Below are positions 13,401-28,400 of a DNA stretch of 64,000 nucleotides, piece after piece. Under the pieces are notes generated by a model that had not been told where the DNA came from, made no database searches, and was given only the letters and a program-made list of their open reading frames with translations. The stretch comes from Gyrodactylus bullatarudis. Its lineage: Eukaryota > Platyhelminthes > Monogenea > Gyrodactylidea > Gyrodactylidae. Position 1 is the first letter of the stretch; each line of letters opens with the position of its first letter. The stretch spans positions 1 through 64,000 of the forward strand of contig SSNU01000098.1 of the NCBI GenBank assembly GCA_012064415.1, in the 5' to 3' direction. The position numbers were made by a program, and so were the translations under genes.

Positions 13401-16400
13401 CTATTTATCTTCTTCTTGGGGAGGAAATGAGAGAATTATTTTTAGTATTTTTAGCTGAATCAATAAAATTTACAGATTTTAAAAGTAATAGTCTTGCAAC
13501 TTGGAGATTTTATTATATAAATACACTAAAATAAACTTGCTAAAAAATAAATGTACCTTCAGAAGGACAATAAAAACTATTTCGCTTGATTTTTATGAGT
13601 ATAAAAATTAAAATGATATCTATAGATCACAGCACTACAATCTAACAGTCCAGATGAAATGTAGAAAGATCAAACTTGAAAAACCTGATATTAGGCATCT
13701 GCTAAATCAATCATTTTGATTACTTTATGGAAGGTGCTTTATCATAGACTCTACAAGACCAAATAGCCTAAAGATGACAGATTTGAGAATAAAATTTTCC
13801 AATATATTGTAAGACTTGTAATTCTTCAACTCATATGGCAATGACACAAGTGATTCATTTTTAGGCGCCCAAAAATGAGATTTTTGTGTCATACTTTTGG
13901 TGGTCTACTTATCACTAATAATTAGGAGGATAAATTTTACTACTTTGGAAATGATTGATAATTAACGTGACAAGGCCTTTTTTATAAGCACGTTTTCACA
14001 CTTGGTGGGATATGTTTCCTTAATATCTTTTTGACATATTTATTACTTACTGGTAAGCATTTAGATTGTGACATGATAATGCCAAAAATGATCCCATTTG
14101 GAAGTTAAAAAATAGATATGGCAATTTTGAGATAAAAGGCCTTAATTTGTGGTAATGAGCTAGCTTAGCCTCTGATTGAAAAAAAAGTTTACTAAAAAAT
14201 ATATGCATTGATGAATGAGTGTACAATCACAGCTTGGTTTCATTTATCTCAAGTGACGAGATCACAAACTCAGACTATCCAAAATTCTAGTCACAATAAA
14301 ATATTTCAGTAATGCAATTCTTTATCACCCAAAAGAAGGTACTGCAGACAGTTATTTTCACAACAAGATAACAAAATGCAAGAACTCATTATCTTAAACG
14401 GGATGACGAAAATATTATTTTGAATTTTGTCGATAGTTTTCGAGTATCTATCTTTATTATTTGATAATTTCTTTTACATATTTTAGATATCTCTATGAAC
14501 CATAGATATATGAATGAATTTTTACTAATGGAGTTGGGAATCTTGAGGATTTTTACAAGAATCTCAATTTTTCATCATTAAGAATGTTTGGTATTCAGAT
14601 CCTCTCACCTACTTTCCCCTAAATTTGAAAAAAATTATTTTCAAGAATCATAAGGTAATTCTTTTAAATTACGATTTAACACCAAATTTCCTTTTTTAGA
14701 ATTTCTAAGTACATTTTTTAATGATCTGAGAGTGGAAGAGTGTGGTCAAAAGAAGTTATCAATGATCAGAATTAAACAAAAAAGCTGAACATCACCTTCA
14801 AATTTCTTACATTTCAACCTTTTTTCAAGGGATTTTTATTCATCAAAATTTCATTGATTTTCGAAAATAGTGAAAAATCGGAATTCAGCCACCAAATGAT
14901 AACAAGCAGTAGAGCAGCATGGCAAAATTAATTTTCTTGTCTAATTCTGATCATAAAAAACTTTTTTTGGCCACTCTTCCACATTCAAATCAATAAAAAA
15001 TATCAGTTCAAAGTTTGAAAAAAATGGTATTTTGGCTGGATATCGATCTTAGATCTATACCAACAGATCCACAATTTTTGAGGGATTTTAAATGATGGAA
15101 ATTTCATTGATTCTCAACTAGGAAAAATGAAAATTCTTTGATATAATTGATTTTATTCTCTTACCCTGATCTTTAGTTGAATTTTTTTTGACCTCCCTAC
15201 CACATTTAAATTAATAAAAAATTTCAAAAAAAAGGAATTTGGTGTCAAATCTAAATGTGAGAAATGACCATGTAGTTTTCGTAAAGATAATTTTTTCCAT
15301 AAAATAGTAAAAGCAGGTAATCTGTATCCTAAAAATTTCTCAAGATATTCGAATTCTGATCATAGATTCCCAGCTTCATTTGCATATCATCAAAGCTATT
15401 AGATAAAGATGTGAAACATGTATAGAGTAATTGCTTCTATTGTTTATCTCAGATATTTTCTTTAGATCATATTCGAACATGTAATAGTCTATAGGCAATT
15501 ATTATAGAGTATAAGCATAGTTTCATTTTATAGAATAAGTTTTTCTTCAAATGGTGATAAAGTGATTGATCAAAATTCCCAAAAGTTATTAGAACTGGAG
15601 AAAGATTTAAACTTTCTATGCAATTACGAATATACTGTATATATATCTTTCAGTAATTGTTCAATCATTGGAATTTTTCATTCTGATCTAACCCGATTTT
15701 CTACTACGCAGTTTCGTTAATTTTATTCCAGCCAAGTGATTAAGAGAAAAAATGTTTTCAAAATACTCATTTTTCTTCCTCTTTTTCACATAACATAACC
15801 ATGATGGTTACAGTTTTTTTGTAATAAAGTACATTGATTGGTAAATCAATAATGATATTAACAAGTAAAATTTCTATTGACAACGAGATTTATCGATGAT
15901 TGAACTCACTGATAAAGTATGAAGGGCCGGAATTCTCAGCATTTCTAACTGTCAAGAGGACATTGTTCATTGATTTGGTATGCTTTATTTTACTCTTTGA
16001 GGACGAGGTCTTTCCACATTTCTCGTCGGTAAGGGCTCTAGTTTTCTTCTTTTTCTGCTTTTTCTCTCCCATTTCAACTGATCGTGTCACAGAAATGTTG
16101 CGACCAGTATCAGAGGAATCATCTGCCAAGCATTGACTTGACTTGGCCGATGGTAAGGAATTTCCAGTGTTTTCCTGCAAACGTAAATTTTTAAACAATT
16201 TTAAAATTAAGAATACAAATTTCTTAATAATGATGAGAGGAAAAAAACGGAACCATAGGAACTATTTTATACATTTCACATCAGAGCCCTATACAGAAAA
16301 AACATTTTCAATTGGGTTCTAAATGCAGTTATATTGACAGCTGTTGACAAATCGTTATCAAATCATAATTAATATTAAAAAGCCATATTAAAGAGAATTA

Positions 16401-19400
16401 ACAATTAATCTAAATGACATTATTATACTCTTGACTTGTGTATATTTTTGAATAAATTTGTCTATAAATACACCAAAGATATTATCATAATTAAATACAT
16501 TATTTAGATGATAAATGAAAAGAATGTTTAAGAGTTATAATTCTATGTTCTCTCAGGTGATTATTAATTTCCTCTTTAATGCTGGATTATAGAAATCTAT
16601 GAGAAAGACGATGCCTGATAATTGGAGAAATAATTACTTTACTCGTCAGTCTTTACATGCCACTTTCACTGACAAGAATGTCTATACACACTCCCCACAA
16701 AGTACTTGTGTTGCTATTTATTGGAGAGTTTTGGTGTTTTTTCATCTTACATATTACATGCTAATTTTATTCATCTTTTACTATTTATTTCATTATTTGT
16801 AAATTATTATCTTGAATGAATCTCTTAACTTTTATCATTTTTAAAGCAATGCCCCTGATGATGCATTAAAAAATGCTCATATGGTTTTAAATACATCTCT
16901 TTTTTAGACATTTCAGAATTATGAATTTAAGTGGATACTCAGACGTTTTTGATAAACGTGAATTACTCATTCACAATAATTTTAGATTTTAACATCAATT
17001 CACATTATTTATTCCAATTATTAGTTGCAATAATAACTTTAATCCTAATTTTTAAAAAAATTCTAATCTTTCGGAAAAACGTTTTTTAATTCAAAAATTT
17101 TCATCCTTTTCTTTATTGCAGAAATATAAAAAGATATTTGCTGAGATGAATTTAAAATACTTGATAAATTTTATCATCTCGATAAATGAAAGGATTATTC
17201 AGAGCTATGATTTGAAAAGTAAAAAACTTATGAGCGGTATGTATGAGGAAATATTTAGCTTGTAAAATGACTCTGTTTTAACCTTCAATATTTTGCTTGG
17301 AAGGGATTTTTTTCTATGAGAAAAGAGGAAATGCAGGAAATAGACTATTGCCTGAAAGAGCAATCATTCTTGATGGACAATATGTAGTTTAGTCTGCAAA
17401 TCAAATCTATTATATTATATAGAGTCAAGTTAATTATCTAATCGAAAATAATATGAATATTAGCTTGGTCAATGTGTGGGAGAGAAGACAAATATTTCTT
17501 CAGATAAAAGAAAATATACCATGTACTTGGTTTTACAAATATCCCATAATTCAAGAAGAAACTATCTATGATCAACCCACTCTAGATTATTACGAGTTAA
17601 ATATTGACGTAAATTTTCATAAACGTCCTATGCTCTATGTAAATGAAAAATTTCTCTTGTTGGAGAAAAATCAGGATCTTGAGCAAGTATCCACTAGAGT
17701 GAATCCATTGTTACCCCGGCTAGAAAATACAATGGAAAGAGAAACTTGTACAAAACTTTTATTGATGATATACATGAAAAATGACTGCTTCAGCGCTAGG
17801 ATAGATAAACCTATTTGACATGAAAATGAAAATTCAATATTTTAACAAACAATTCGATATATTCCTTCGGAGAGTGACGAAAATCCATGATGAAATGAGC
17901 CAGTAAATTGTGGAAATTAAATGAAATTTCTGAAAAAAATAAGGCCGTTTTTCAAATTTCGAAAATGTATCAAAATTCCACCTTTTCAACTTTCAATTTC
18001 AACGTTTTCTAAAAATCATAGTCTTTATTCTCTATAGCTATAGAACCCTTTCCAATGATTCAGAACTTAAAAAAGAAATGATCTTGATTCAGGAGGAATA
18101 TGGCAATCGAGTTTTTATTAGATAATAATCATCTTGTTGAGTATCATTGCATCTAATAAAATAGATACTTGATTCATTCAAGTAGAAGAGACATTTGAAA
18201 GAATCTATGAATAGTTATGAATCTCATTTGGTTCTTTGATAAGTCAGAAAGGGTTATTATTTGTGTTATGAGTACAGCATATATATATAGTATTTGCATT
18301 GTTAGGTTTTTTTATGATTAAGCATACAACTCACAAATCGTAACTAATATATATAAATTTATATTTTATACATTTTTGATTATATAATCATTAGGCCGAT
18401 AAAAAGTCGAAATTTGCTAATTTTAGCCATAGAAAAAACAGCTCATTTTAGTTCTAATGATAGTTTCGAGTAATATTTTTTTTATAAGCGAGATAAAATG
18501 TCGATAATAGTCGACAATCCTTGAGTTGTCGATAAAAGTCGATATTTTAAATTAGTCAATCCATAACTGCTCAATCCCTTAGATTCATCTACTCTAATGA
18601 ATCTTCATAGACAATCCGGCCTAATAATCATGTACAATAAAAGTGTATTGTATATTTACAAGTTTGAATTAATGCATAAATTAATGCGCAGAGTTCAATT
18701 TAATATTTGAATACTCACCCTGATATACTGGAGACAGGCGATTGCCTTTTCAATATTGGTCACGACCCTCTGAAAAAGTACAAGTTAGTTTATGCTTTGA
18801 TTGAGTAAACATAGCCCGAGAATTTCAAAAATAATAGGAATAGTTTTCTGATACCTACATGAATGCTATAATGGCGGTAAAAGAGTGGCCTAAATTTTGT
18901 TGAAAATCGCAAAAAATCGCCATTTTTATATAATTTTCCTATTCAATGTCAATAAGTTTATTGATTTGAATTCAAAATGAAATAATTTTAGAAAAGTTCT
19001 TTCCACATCTACTACAACATATCAAATAATTTTGTTGTCCAGGACTTTTTTCAAATTTTCAATATTCACCTCTGAGCTAATGCAATTATAGGCAGATTGT
19101 GTAAATAACCAAAGACAAAGAAAAGAAGTAAATGATACATCTAATAGCTGAGTAAAGGAAAAGGCTTTTATCAAGTAAAAGAGTAAGGAAAAAATGCAGA
19201 AAAGATGCAACCGGTTAGAAAATCCAAATTTATCTTAGTTACTACTAGCGAAATCAATATTTTTCGAATGAAGAACTGGAAACAAGCAATATATCAAAAA
19301 TCCCAAATTTACTGCCCAGACTATTTGATTTTCAGGGTTAGCTCAAAGAAATAAATAGCTTTCAAAAATTCGTAGAACCATTCAATTTATTTACAACACC

Positions 19401-22400
19401 CCTTTTCGGAATCTATGTATCGTCATGTATCGTATCAAAAAAGTCATACAAAATCAGCAATCAATTTTATTAAGGGTTAATTTCCAAAAGTGACCTCACA
19501 GAAAATTTTTTTCATAAATAACCCCGAAAAGGTCCATTGATACCAAAAATTGTATATTCTTACTGTCTTTATCACTTGGCCAAAATTATCATGGAAAAAT
19601 TCAAGATGGATATAGCATCTAGAGCAGAAGATGATAGTCATTTAAAACAAAATTTGAATTTATTGTCAGATAAATCTTTTGAAAGGCTTAACTTTAAGAT
19701 TGGAAATGAAATATTTTCTTATATAGAACCTTTGATAGAAAAAGTTTTACGCGAATCTGGGTTTTTCACAAGTTTACTCAATCCCCAAAAGTTACAAAAT
19801 AAATAAGAAACGCGGATGACCGTGCACGAGCCGAAAATTATCAAAAACTGAACAAATTTAACCCTCAAAGACCCAGAGAAATTTTTTTCAAGGTACATCG
19901 CTGGGGTACATAGTAGGGTTTTAAAATATGGTGATAACGAATATAGAATTTTTATCAAAAACCAACCTTTAGTTTAGAAGATATTGTCCAAAAAATGACC
20001 ATTTTTAGACCTTGAAAATGGCTAACGTTTTTATGAGATAAAGGTGATAATATATTTGAATTCTCGATAAAAGTTTCTTTATTTTTCTCTTCGATCTCTG
20101 TAAATGGTTTTTCAAAAAGACGTTCTTTGTATTTTTAAGGAAATTTTAATATATTTTTAAAAACAAGTCATTTTAAAATTGTCATAACTTCTCAATGAAC
20201 TATTGTAGCTTTAAAAGTTATAGTTCATTCGGAAGAATATTAGTTCTTCTTTCAGAAAAGTGGTCAATAAACTATTTTTAGTTTCTTTAAAACAGAATAA
20301 TGGCTTGAGAATTTAACCTGTCCCATATATGACCCGCTGGGGCTTAAAGGGTTAGTGTGAAATAAAATTATAACTTTTAACATGAAATAATTATTACAAT
20401 TGAAATAATCAAGTAAATTCTCAAATACTCAACTCTATCAGATCATTTAAATTGGAATTTGTGCAATTTAATACACTATATATGTTACAGTTAGAGTAAA
20501 GAATTAGGGAATATTAAAACTCCCTAGTTAATCTTGATAAACCGAGAGCTTTTAGTTAAAGTAATGAATGAATTAAATTTTCATTAGTTTAACTGAAAAT
20601 TCCCTGAAAATATACACCAAGTATAGTTTGTATATTCGATCTATTATCAATGTACAATATACATAGTATTCGTTGTATAATGTGGACTATTCCTAATAGG
20701 AATCTACGATGAACCCTATATTTTCAATTATTTCAATGAGATTTTATCTCACCTATTAATGTTTTATAATTATAATTTAAAAGTTCAAGTGATTCACGTA
20801 ATTTTTCAAAAACGTCCGAAAATCCACTTAAATACATAATTTAGGAGTATGTAGAAAAGATATATTTAGAACCATATGCGCATTTCTCAAAGGATCATCA
20901 GTGGTCTCTCTTTGAAAATGATAAAACTTAAAGTTTGAATGAAAAATAATAATTTACAAATTTTGAAAAGAATAGTAAAAGTTAAAGAATATTAGAGTCA
21001 TGAATGGAATTAGAATGTAATGTAAGCTGAAAAAACACCAAAAACTCTTCAATAAATAGCAACAGTGAAGAGAAAAAGGTGAAAAAGCTCACATAGGCCA
21101 CGGTAGTTGAAGGTTAAATGAGTAGTTCTTTTGAACACACAAATTAGGTTTATCCCTGTTGATGAAGAATTTCTCCTTCACCCACACATCTGTGCTGTCA
21201 TCCCCTGGGTTTTTGTATAAAATGGAAAAATTAGAGATTGAAGCAGCATGGTTTTCTTGTTTTATATGTCTGGTCACCGCGGTATCTTTATTGAGATGAT
21301 CATGACATCTAGTTGACAACTTTCTAATAGTACGTCCTATATACGAAGCCCCACAGTCACATTGAAACTTGTAAATTAATAGAGTCTTTTCTTGAGGTTC
21401 AAGTAAATCCTTATGGATTAAACTGAATAATCTCTGAGTTTTGAATACAATTTTCAATTGTATATTATTATAATGTTGATCGATGAGATTATTGAGTCTT
21501 CTCCTAACATCATTACTAAAACCATCACCTTTGAAGTTAAGTTTCATGAAAACTTTAGTTTTCTCGCCTTCCTCTGCATTGACAAACTCATCTCTAACCA
21601 AAGGTTGATTGATGAACTTGTCTACAAATTTGGCTGGATAACCATTTTCCATTAAACAAGACTTCGCCGTCTCTATTTCATTTGGTATTTCTTCTGGACT
21701 AGCAATCCTTCGAATTCTCTTTCCTAAACCGATTACTAAGCCAACTTTATGTGAAACTGGACTAAAACTGGCATAATGAAGATATTTGCCGTTGTCAGTC
21801 TTTTTCTTAAAAATATTTCTTAGAATCGATCCGTCTTCTCTTCTGGTCAACTTGACATCTAAGAAACTTAAAATATCGTTTGACTCTCTTTCCATAGTAA
21901 ATGTAATATTACTATGAAATGAGTTCATCTTTGTAAAGAAATCGTCTACAGATAGATTAGGTTTCATTATAATAAAAGTGTCATCAACATATCTAATGTA
22001 AACATCAGTAAAAGAATTAATAGTTTCAGACATTTTATTTAACTCTAACCATCCCAAGAAGATATCTGCTAGAAGAGGACTCAAAGGTGATCCCATTGCT
22101 ATTCCATCTTTCTGAATGAACACCTTGTTTTGAAATGATAAAGGAACATTGGTACAACAAATCCTAATAAGATCTGTTATCTCGTCACTACTCATGTCAA
22201 AACCTTCATGTTCATTAATAAAAGATTTTATTATTGTAAGGGTATCTTCTATAGGTACATTCGGAAATAAAGAACTAATGTCTAATGAAATCATTTCCCT
22301 AGATTCTATGTTTAAATCCTTTACTCTTTCTACAAAATCAAAAGTATCTTTAACAACATATTTAGCATAATAAGTATGTATAGGTTTCAAGATATCAATT

Positions 22401-25400
22401 AACCATTTNNNNNNNNNNNNNNNNNNNNNNNNNNNNNNNNNNNNNNNNNNNNNNNNNNNNNNNNNNNNNNNNNNNNNNNNNNNNNNNNNNNNNNNNNNNN
22501 NNNNNNNNNNNNNNNNNNNNNNNNNNNNNNNNNNNNNNNNNNNNNNNNNNNNNNNNNNNNNNNNNNNNNNNNNNNNNNNNNNNNNNNNNNNNNNNNNNNN
22601 NNNNNNNNNNNNNNNNNNNNNNNNNNNNNNNNNNNNNNNNNNNNNNNNNNNNNNNNNNNNNNNNNNNNNNNNNNNNNNNNNNNNNNNNNNNNNNNNNNNN
22701 NNNNNNNNNNNNNNNNNNNNNNNNNNNNNNNNNNNNNNNNNNNNNNNNNNNNNNNNNNNNNNNNNNNNNNNNNNNNNNNNNNNNNNNNNNNNNNNNNNNN
22801 NNNNNNNNNNNNNNNNNNNNNNNNNNNNNNNNNNNNNNNNNNNNNNNNNNNNNNNNNNNNNNNNNNNNNNNNNNNNNNNNNNNNNNNNNNNNNNNNNNNN
22901 NNNNNNNNNNNNNNNNNNAAATGGTTAATTGATATCTTGAAACCTATACATACTTATTATGCTAAATATGTTGTTAAAGATACTTTTGATTTTGTAGAAA
23001 GAGTAAAGGATTTAAACATAGAATCTAGGGAAATGATTTCATTAGACATTAGTTCTTTATTTCCGAATGTACCTATAGAAGATACCCTTACAATAATAAA
23101 ATCTTTTATTAATGAACATGAAGGTTTTGACATGAGTAGTGACGAGATAACAGATCTTATTAGGATTTGTTGTACCAATGTTCCTTTATCATTTCAAAAC
23201 AAGGTGTTCATTCAGAAAGATGGAATAGCAATGGGATCACCTTTGAGTCCTCTTCTAGCAGATATCTTCTTGGGATGGTTAGAGTTAAATAAAATGTCTG
23301 AAACTATTAATTCTTTTACTGATGTTTACATTAGATATGTTGATGACACTTTTATTATAATGAAACCTAATCTATCTGTAGACGATTTCTTTACAAAGAT
23401 GAACTCATTTCATAGTAATATTACATTTACTATGGAAAGAGAGTCAAACGATATTTTAAGTTTCTTAGATGTCAAGTTGACCAGAAGAGAAGACGGATCG
23501 ATTCTAAGAAATATTTTTAAGAAAAAGACTGACAACGGCAAATATCTTCATTATGCCAGTTTTAGTCCAGTTTCACATAAAGTTGGCTTAGTAATCGGTT
23601 TAGGAAAGAGAATTCGAAGGATTGCTAGTCCAGAAGAAATACCAAATGAAATAGAGACGGCGAAGTCTTGTTTAATGGAAAATGGTTATCCAGCCAAATT
23701 TGTAGACAAGTTCATCAATCAACCTTTGGTTAGAGATGAGTTTGTCAATGCAGAGGAAGGCGAGAAAACTAAAGTTTTCATGAAACTTAACTTCAAAGGT
23801 GATGGTTTTAGTAATGATGTTAGGAGAAGACTCAATAATCTCATCGATCAACATTATAATAATATACAATTGAAAATTGTATTCAAAACTCAGAGATTAT
23901 TCAGTTTAATCCATAAGGATTTACTTGAACCTCAAGAAAAGACTCTATTAATTTACAAGTTTCAATGTGACTGTGGGGCTTCGTATATAGGACGTACTAT
24001 TAGAAAGTTGTCAACTAGATGTCATGATCATCTCAATAAAGATACCGCGGTGACCAGACATATAAAACAAGAAAACCATGCTGCTTCAATCTCTAATTTT
24101 TCCATTTTATACAAAAACCCAGGGGATGACAGCACAGATGTGTGGGTGAAGGAGAAATTCTTCATCAACAGGGATAAACCTAATTTGTGTGTTCAAAAGA
24201 ACTACTCATTTAACCTTCAACTACCGTGGCCTATGTGAGCTTTTTCACCTTTTTCTCTTCACTGTTGCTATTTATTGAAGAGTTTTTGGTGTTTTTTCAG
24301 CTTACATTACATTCTAATTCCATTCATGACTCTAATATTCTTTAACTTTTACTATTCTTTTCAAAATTTGTAAATTATTATTTTTCATTCAAACTTTAAC
24401 TTTTATCATTTTCAAAGAGAGACCACTGATGATCCTTTGAGAAATGCGCATATGGTTCTAAATATATCTTTTCTACATACTCCTAAATTATAATTTATCT
24501 TATCTTCTTATCAAATGATTATCTAATTAGTCTATTCTTTTTATTTAAATTTAATCAGGCTTATTACTAATAAGTACTTAGTAATAAGTTATTAGTGTTC
24601 GATTGGATATTTTAATCGAATGGTTTAGTATTATTCTTTTCTGTGATTGGCTATTTTAGTTTCAAGGTGTAATTCTCTACTAGGTACATTTTAAAATACA
24701 TCATGTGTGATAAGGTTGAATTAGCACGCTTGAAATTTGAAGAATGTGTTATTAGTCAGAGGTCAAGCTAAAATTCCTTATTTAACAACATGTATATTCA
24801 AGAAGTTAATTTAAATTGATTGAAAAGAAATTCCTGGATAAGAAAAATATCCCTGAAAATTTTCTTTGAGAACAATGGAGAACCTACAATTAGTCGGTAG
24901 TGGCCAAGGATTTTTCAAGTGTGTATGCTAAAAATCATGAAATAAAAATTCATGCAAATGTAAGAAGAATAGTATACTGTACACTTTCAAGTTCCATTAT
25001 TCTCTTTCTTGTGATAGTAAAAATGAGGATCTAAATTTATTATATCTTTGAAATATGTTACTTGAATAAGGCTTGATTTTATTTTACTTCTTTGAAAAAA
25101 ATACGCCAGAATTCTTTCTGTATCATATAATTATATTAATAGTCCACATTATACAACGAATACTATGTATATTGTACATTGATAATAGATCGAATATACA
25201 AACTATACTTGGTGTATATTTTCAGGGAATTTTCAGTTAAACTAATGAAAATTTAATTCATTCATTACTTTAACTAAAAGCTCTCGGTTTATCAAGATTA
25301 ACTAGGGAGTTTTAATATTCCCTAATTCTTTACTCTAACTGTAACATATACATCATTTGAGTTAAAGTTTATCAAGTGACAGAATAAAAGGATGTTGACA

Positions 25401-28400
25401 GTTTCAATTATATATAGTGAAGAGAAATAAATTTTAACACGAAACTTTCTCAAATAGATTGGACACATGAGGTATCTTTTGAATGATGTTCAGATATTAA
25501 TTATTCCAGAGAAATCATGGCCAAATCCAGACAACGGAAATCCTTTGATTTTTAATTTTGTGATTACACATTCTACATTTTATGTAAATCCGAGAACTGA
25601 AAAAAGTTGACTAGAATTTATTTTTTTAATTGGTCATCCGAAGAAGAAAACACGATAAACTTAATGGGTCCACAATATATTGGTATCTTATCGATCAAAA
25701 TAACAAATGAAATTATTATTTAAAAAAGAGGAGGACTATTTGTTTTGACCAGAAGCATTAACTAAATCCTGAAGAGAAGACTCTATAATGATTTGCTTGC
25801 CGGCTTCAAGAGGATTTAGGTGGTGGTAACAAGACATCTCATGAAGAAGGAACATCGAGCTTCAATATCAAATTTTTCTACATATTCTACATTTAAATCT
25901 CCATTAATTATCACTAGGGCCTCAAAAATATGCAGTTAGGGAAATTAAATCTTGTATTTTTAACTCATGAAAAAATGCCATTTAATGCATTAATGATTTT
26001 TTAGTTTTGACTAACAAGTAGTATGATAATAAACATTTAAAAAATTCATTGTAATTATCTACAGTCACTTCAACTCCATGGGGAAATAATCTTTTGTTCT
26101 CAAGAACTTGATGAGAAGTCAATTCACGTCTTTTACCATGTGTGATTGACAGATTTGAATGGCGTGATTGTGATTAAAGAGTAATAGAGCGTGCTTGAAT
26201 TTCATTGGTCGAAATATGCAATTATGCATTTATAACTTTGGATCCTGGGTTCCTATCGAAATTTCGTTTACGATTTTGGAGTTTTTAAAGCACGAGAAAT
26301 TGTTAGAAAAAAATGCATTATATGCACTTTAGAGGCCCTAATTATCACACAGCTATGTTCATAAATAGTCGGAATTAGTCTAGGCTACATTAGTTATTGC
26401 TACTTATTCACTTTAATCATTTTAAAAAGAAAGATTGACAATATACTTCGAGATTGCGTTGAACTTTGAGAAGAAAATTTTGTTGATTTTAGGTTGAGAG
26501 AGAGGGTAGCCGATTTTTACTAAATTAAGTTTTTGATTTTTACGAATCTCGAATCATCAAAGATCTAATTTAACATACATTTGTTTTTCTCCAAATTTAT
26601 TTGAAAAGGTTAATCGATGAATTCTAAAATTTGGAAATAATTTCATGCAATTACGATTAAATTCTTTTACTATTTTCGAAGTTATACTGAGTATTTTGGA
26701 TAGCAAACTAAAGTTTGATAAAAAAAAGTATTAAAGTGCATTCTAGTGAAAACCATAATAAAAACAATGCTTTGTTATGATAAAGAATGAATATTTTGAA
26801 ATTTATCTAATTTTAATCTCGAATGAATGCTGAAATTATTCGTAGATTCTATTAACCAATATGATCCAAAATGTTTGTACTCCCACCAGAAAACAATAAG
26901 CTTTTGTATTATCAAGGAAAAAAGGGAAATTCAGTAATAGTAGATGTTATCAAACTCTACTTGAATAACAATCGATTTTCAAATATGGCTTAGTCCTTGG
27001 AGCTTTTCAAGGCTTCCTTTTTACATTACTATTATTTTAAAAACAGATGAACCTAATTAATTCTCAGTACATTTCAGTAAAGGCAACATTTTTTCATTTG
27101 ATACTTCCAATAGATTCTTAATGCTCCCTAAACACCGTTTTCCAAAACGAAATTGATTTGACGTGAAATCTGATTTACATAAGATACATCATTTCTCGTA
27201 GTACAATTCATTGAAAAATGGCGGCGCAAATTTGAATATATTTAAATAAAATTCAAGGTTCAATGGGATCTTTTCTTATTTTCTATCACATGAAAGTATA
27301 AACTCAAAAAGTTGAATTACTCCAGTCTTGGTATTGGTTAGTTGCAATGAAGACAATCTTGCCATCAATTGAATTTTCTTTCTAGAAAAAACAACGACCC
27401 AATAAAAATAGAATATTAAATAAACTGGTTACTCCAGAAAAAGATTTACAGTAGCTATAATGATCAATAGTTGATGAAAAAAAATAATCAAGAATATCTA
27501 AATAATGCACAAAGATTTATAAATCATGTATGTATAATGGTTCAAGATTTTATCATTTTTTTATTTTTCAAGCATAAAAAATCGATTAGTGAAAAACTGT
27601 TGTAAAATTATACTTGTATTCGTGATCAAAAATTCAAATTTCTCTTATGTAGTGTGTATGATTAATTCAAGGGGTTTTATTTACTCTTTACAGTGAAAAG
27701 AAATGACAAGAATTCAAATTTCGAAAATACTTTAACAATTCATTCACAGGAATATTTTCTCAAGAACTATTTTCATAAGATTGTTATCTTTTCAGATATC
27801 ATGTTAAACTGTATCAGTGATGAAAAATTCAATGTTCAATGAATAATAACTAGCTGATGCGAACCCACTACGCAGGGTTATCTAAAATTACAAGAAATAA
27901 TTAAAAGGAATTGAGAGTTTGACCTCTGTATCACAAAATAGTTTAGTTTATCTATGAAGAGGAAGAACAATTATGAAATTCACACTAAAATTGGGCCAAT
28001 GAGAAGCAAGCTTACGTTTTAACAAAAGAGGGGCCATCTGATTGGTCAGACACTTTTCGGTTCTGATCGGGATTACGGCTTAACTGAAGACAAATCTAAA
28101 GATTTTTTGGCTACGAACATGGTCCGTGGGGTTATCTACCACTGGTTAAAATTTCATTATAATCGGTTGGGTAGTTTAGGCGTCTATAGGCTCAGAAAAT
28201 CGACTTTTATTTTTTAATTATATAGATAATAATTGGGGTTTTATTTTTTTCGATAAAACTTCAAGTTGCGAGTACAAAATTCCACCAGTTGATGATGAGG
28301 AATCATTTAAAAAAACAGTTAATTACAATGGAAATCTTTAGGAAATCAATAGGATCCCCTATCAATGTATACATAGCCATAAAGATTATTTTTCTTTATT

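Larger units (their letters stand above)
16175..18718 (-). other. ORP9 intron 6
   Basis: It contains a Penelope-like 3' remnant (16620-17000), a dispersed-repeat copy at about 17812-18030 and a small transposon-like element at 18391-18624. The 121-codon plus-strand frame at 17453-17818 has no recognisable domain. Confidence 0.5.

Noticed and set aside
17453..17818. 121-codon plus-strand frame in an ORP9 intron.
   Set aside because: No domain, no splice or homology support. Roughly one such frame is expected by chance in 64 kb of this composition, and it ends in a dispersed-repeat head.
19537..19806. 89-codon plus-strand frame with a plausible helical composition.
   Set aside because: No splice context or family resemblance; likely chance.
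25735..25860. Minus-strand stretch reading [18 protein letters not shown] to a stop, considered as an ORP9 or separate exon.
   Set aside because: Only about 40 codons open, no convincing promoter or phase-compatible splice partners, and ORP9 is complete without it.
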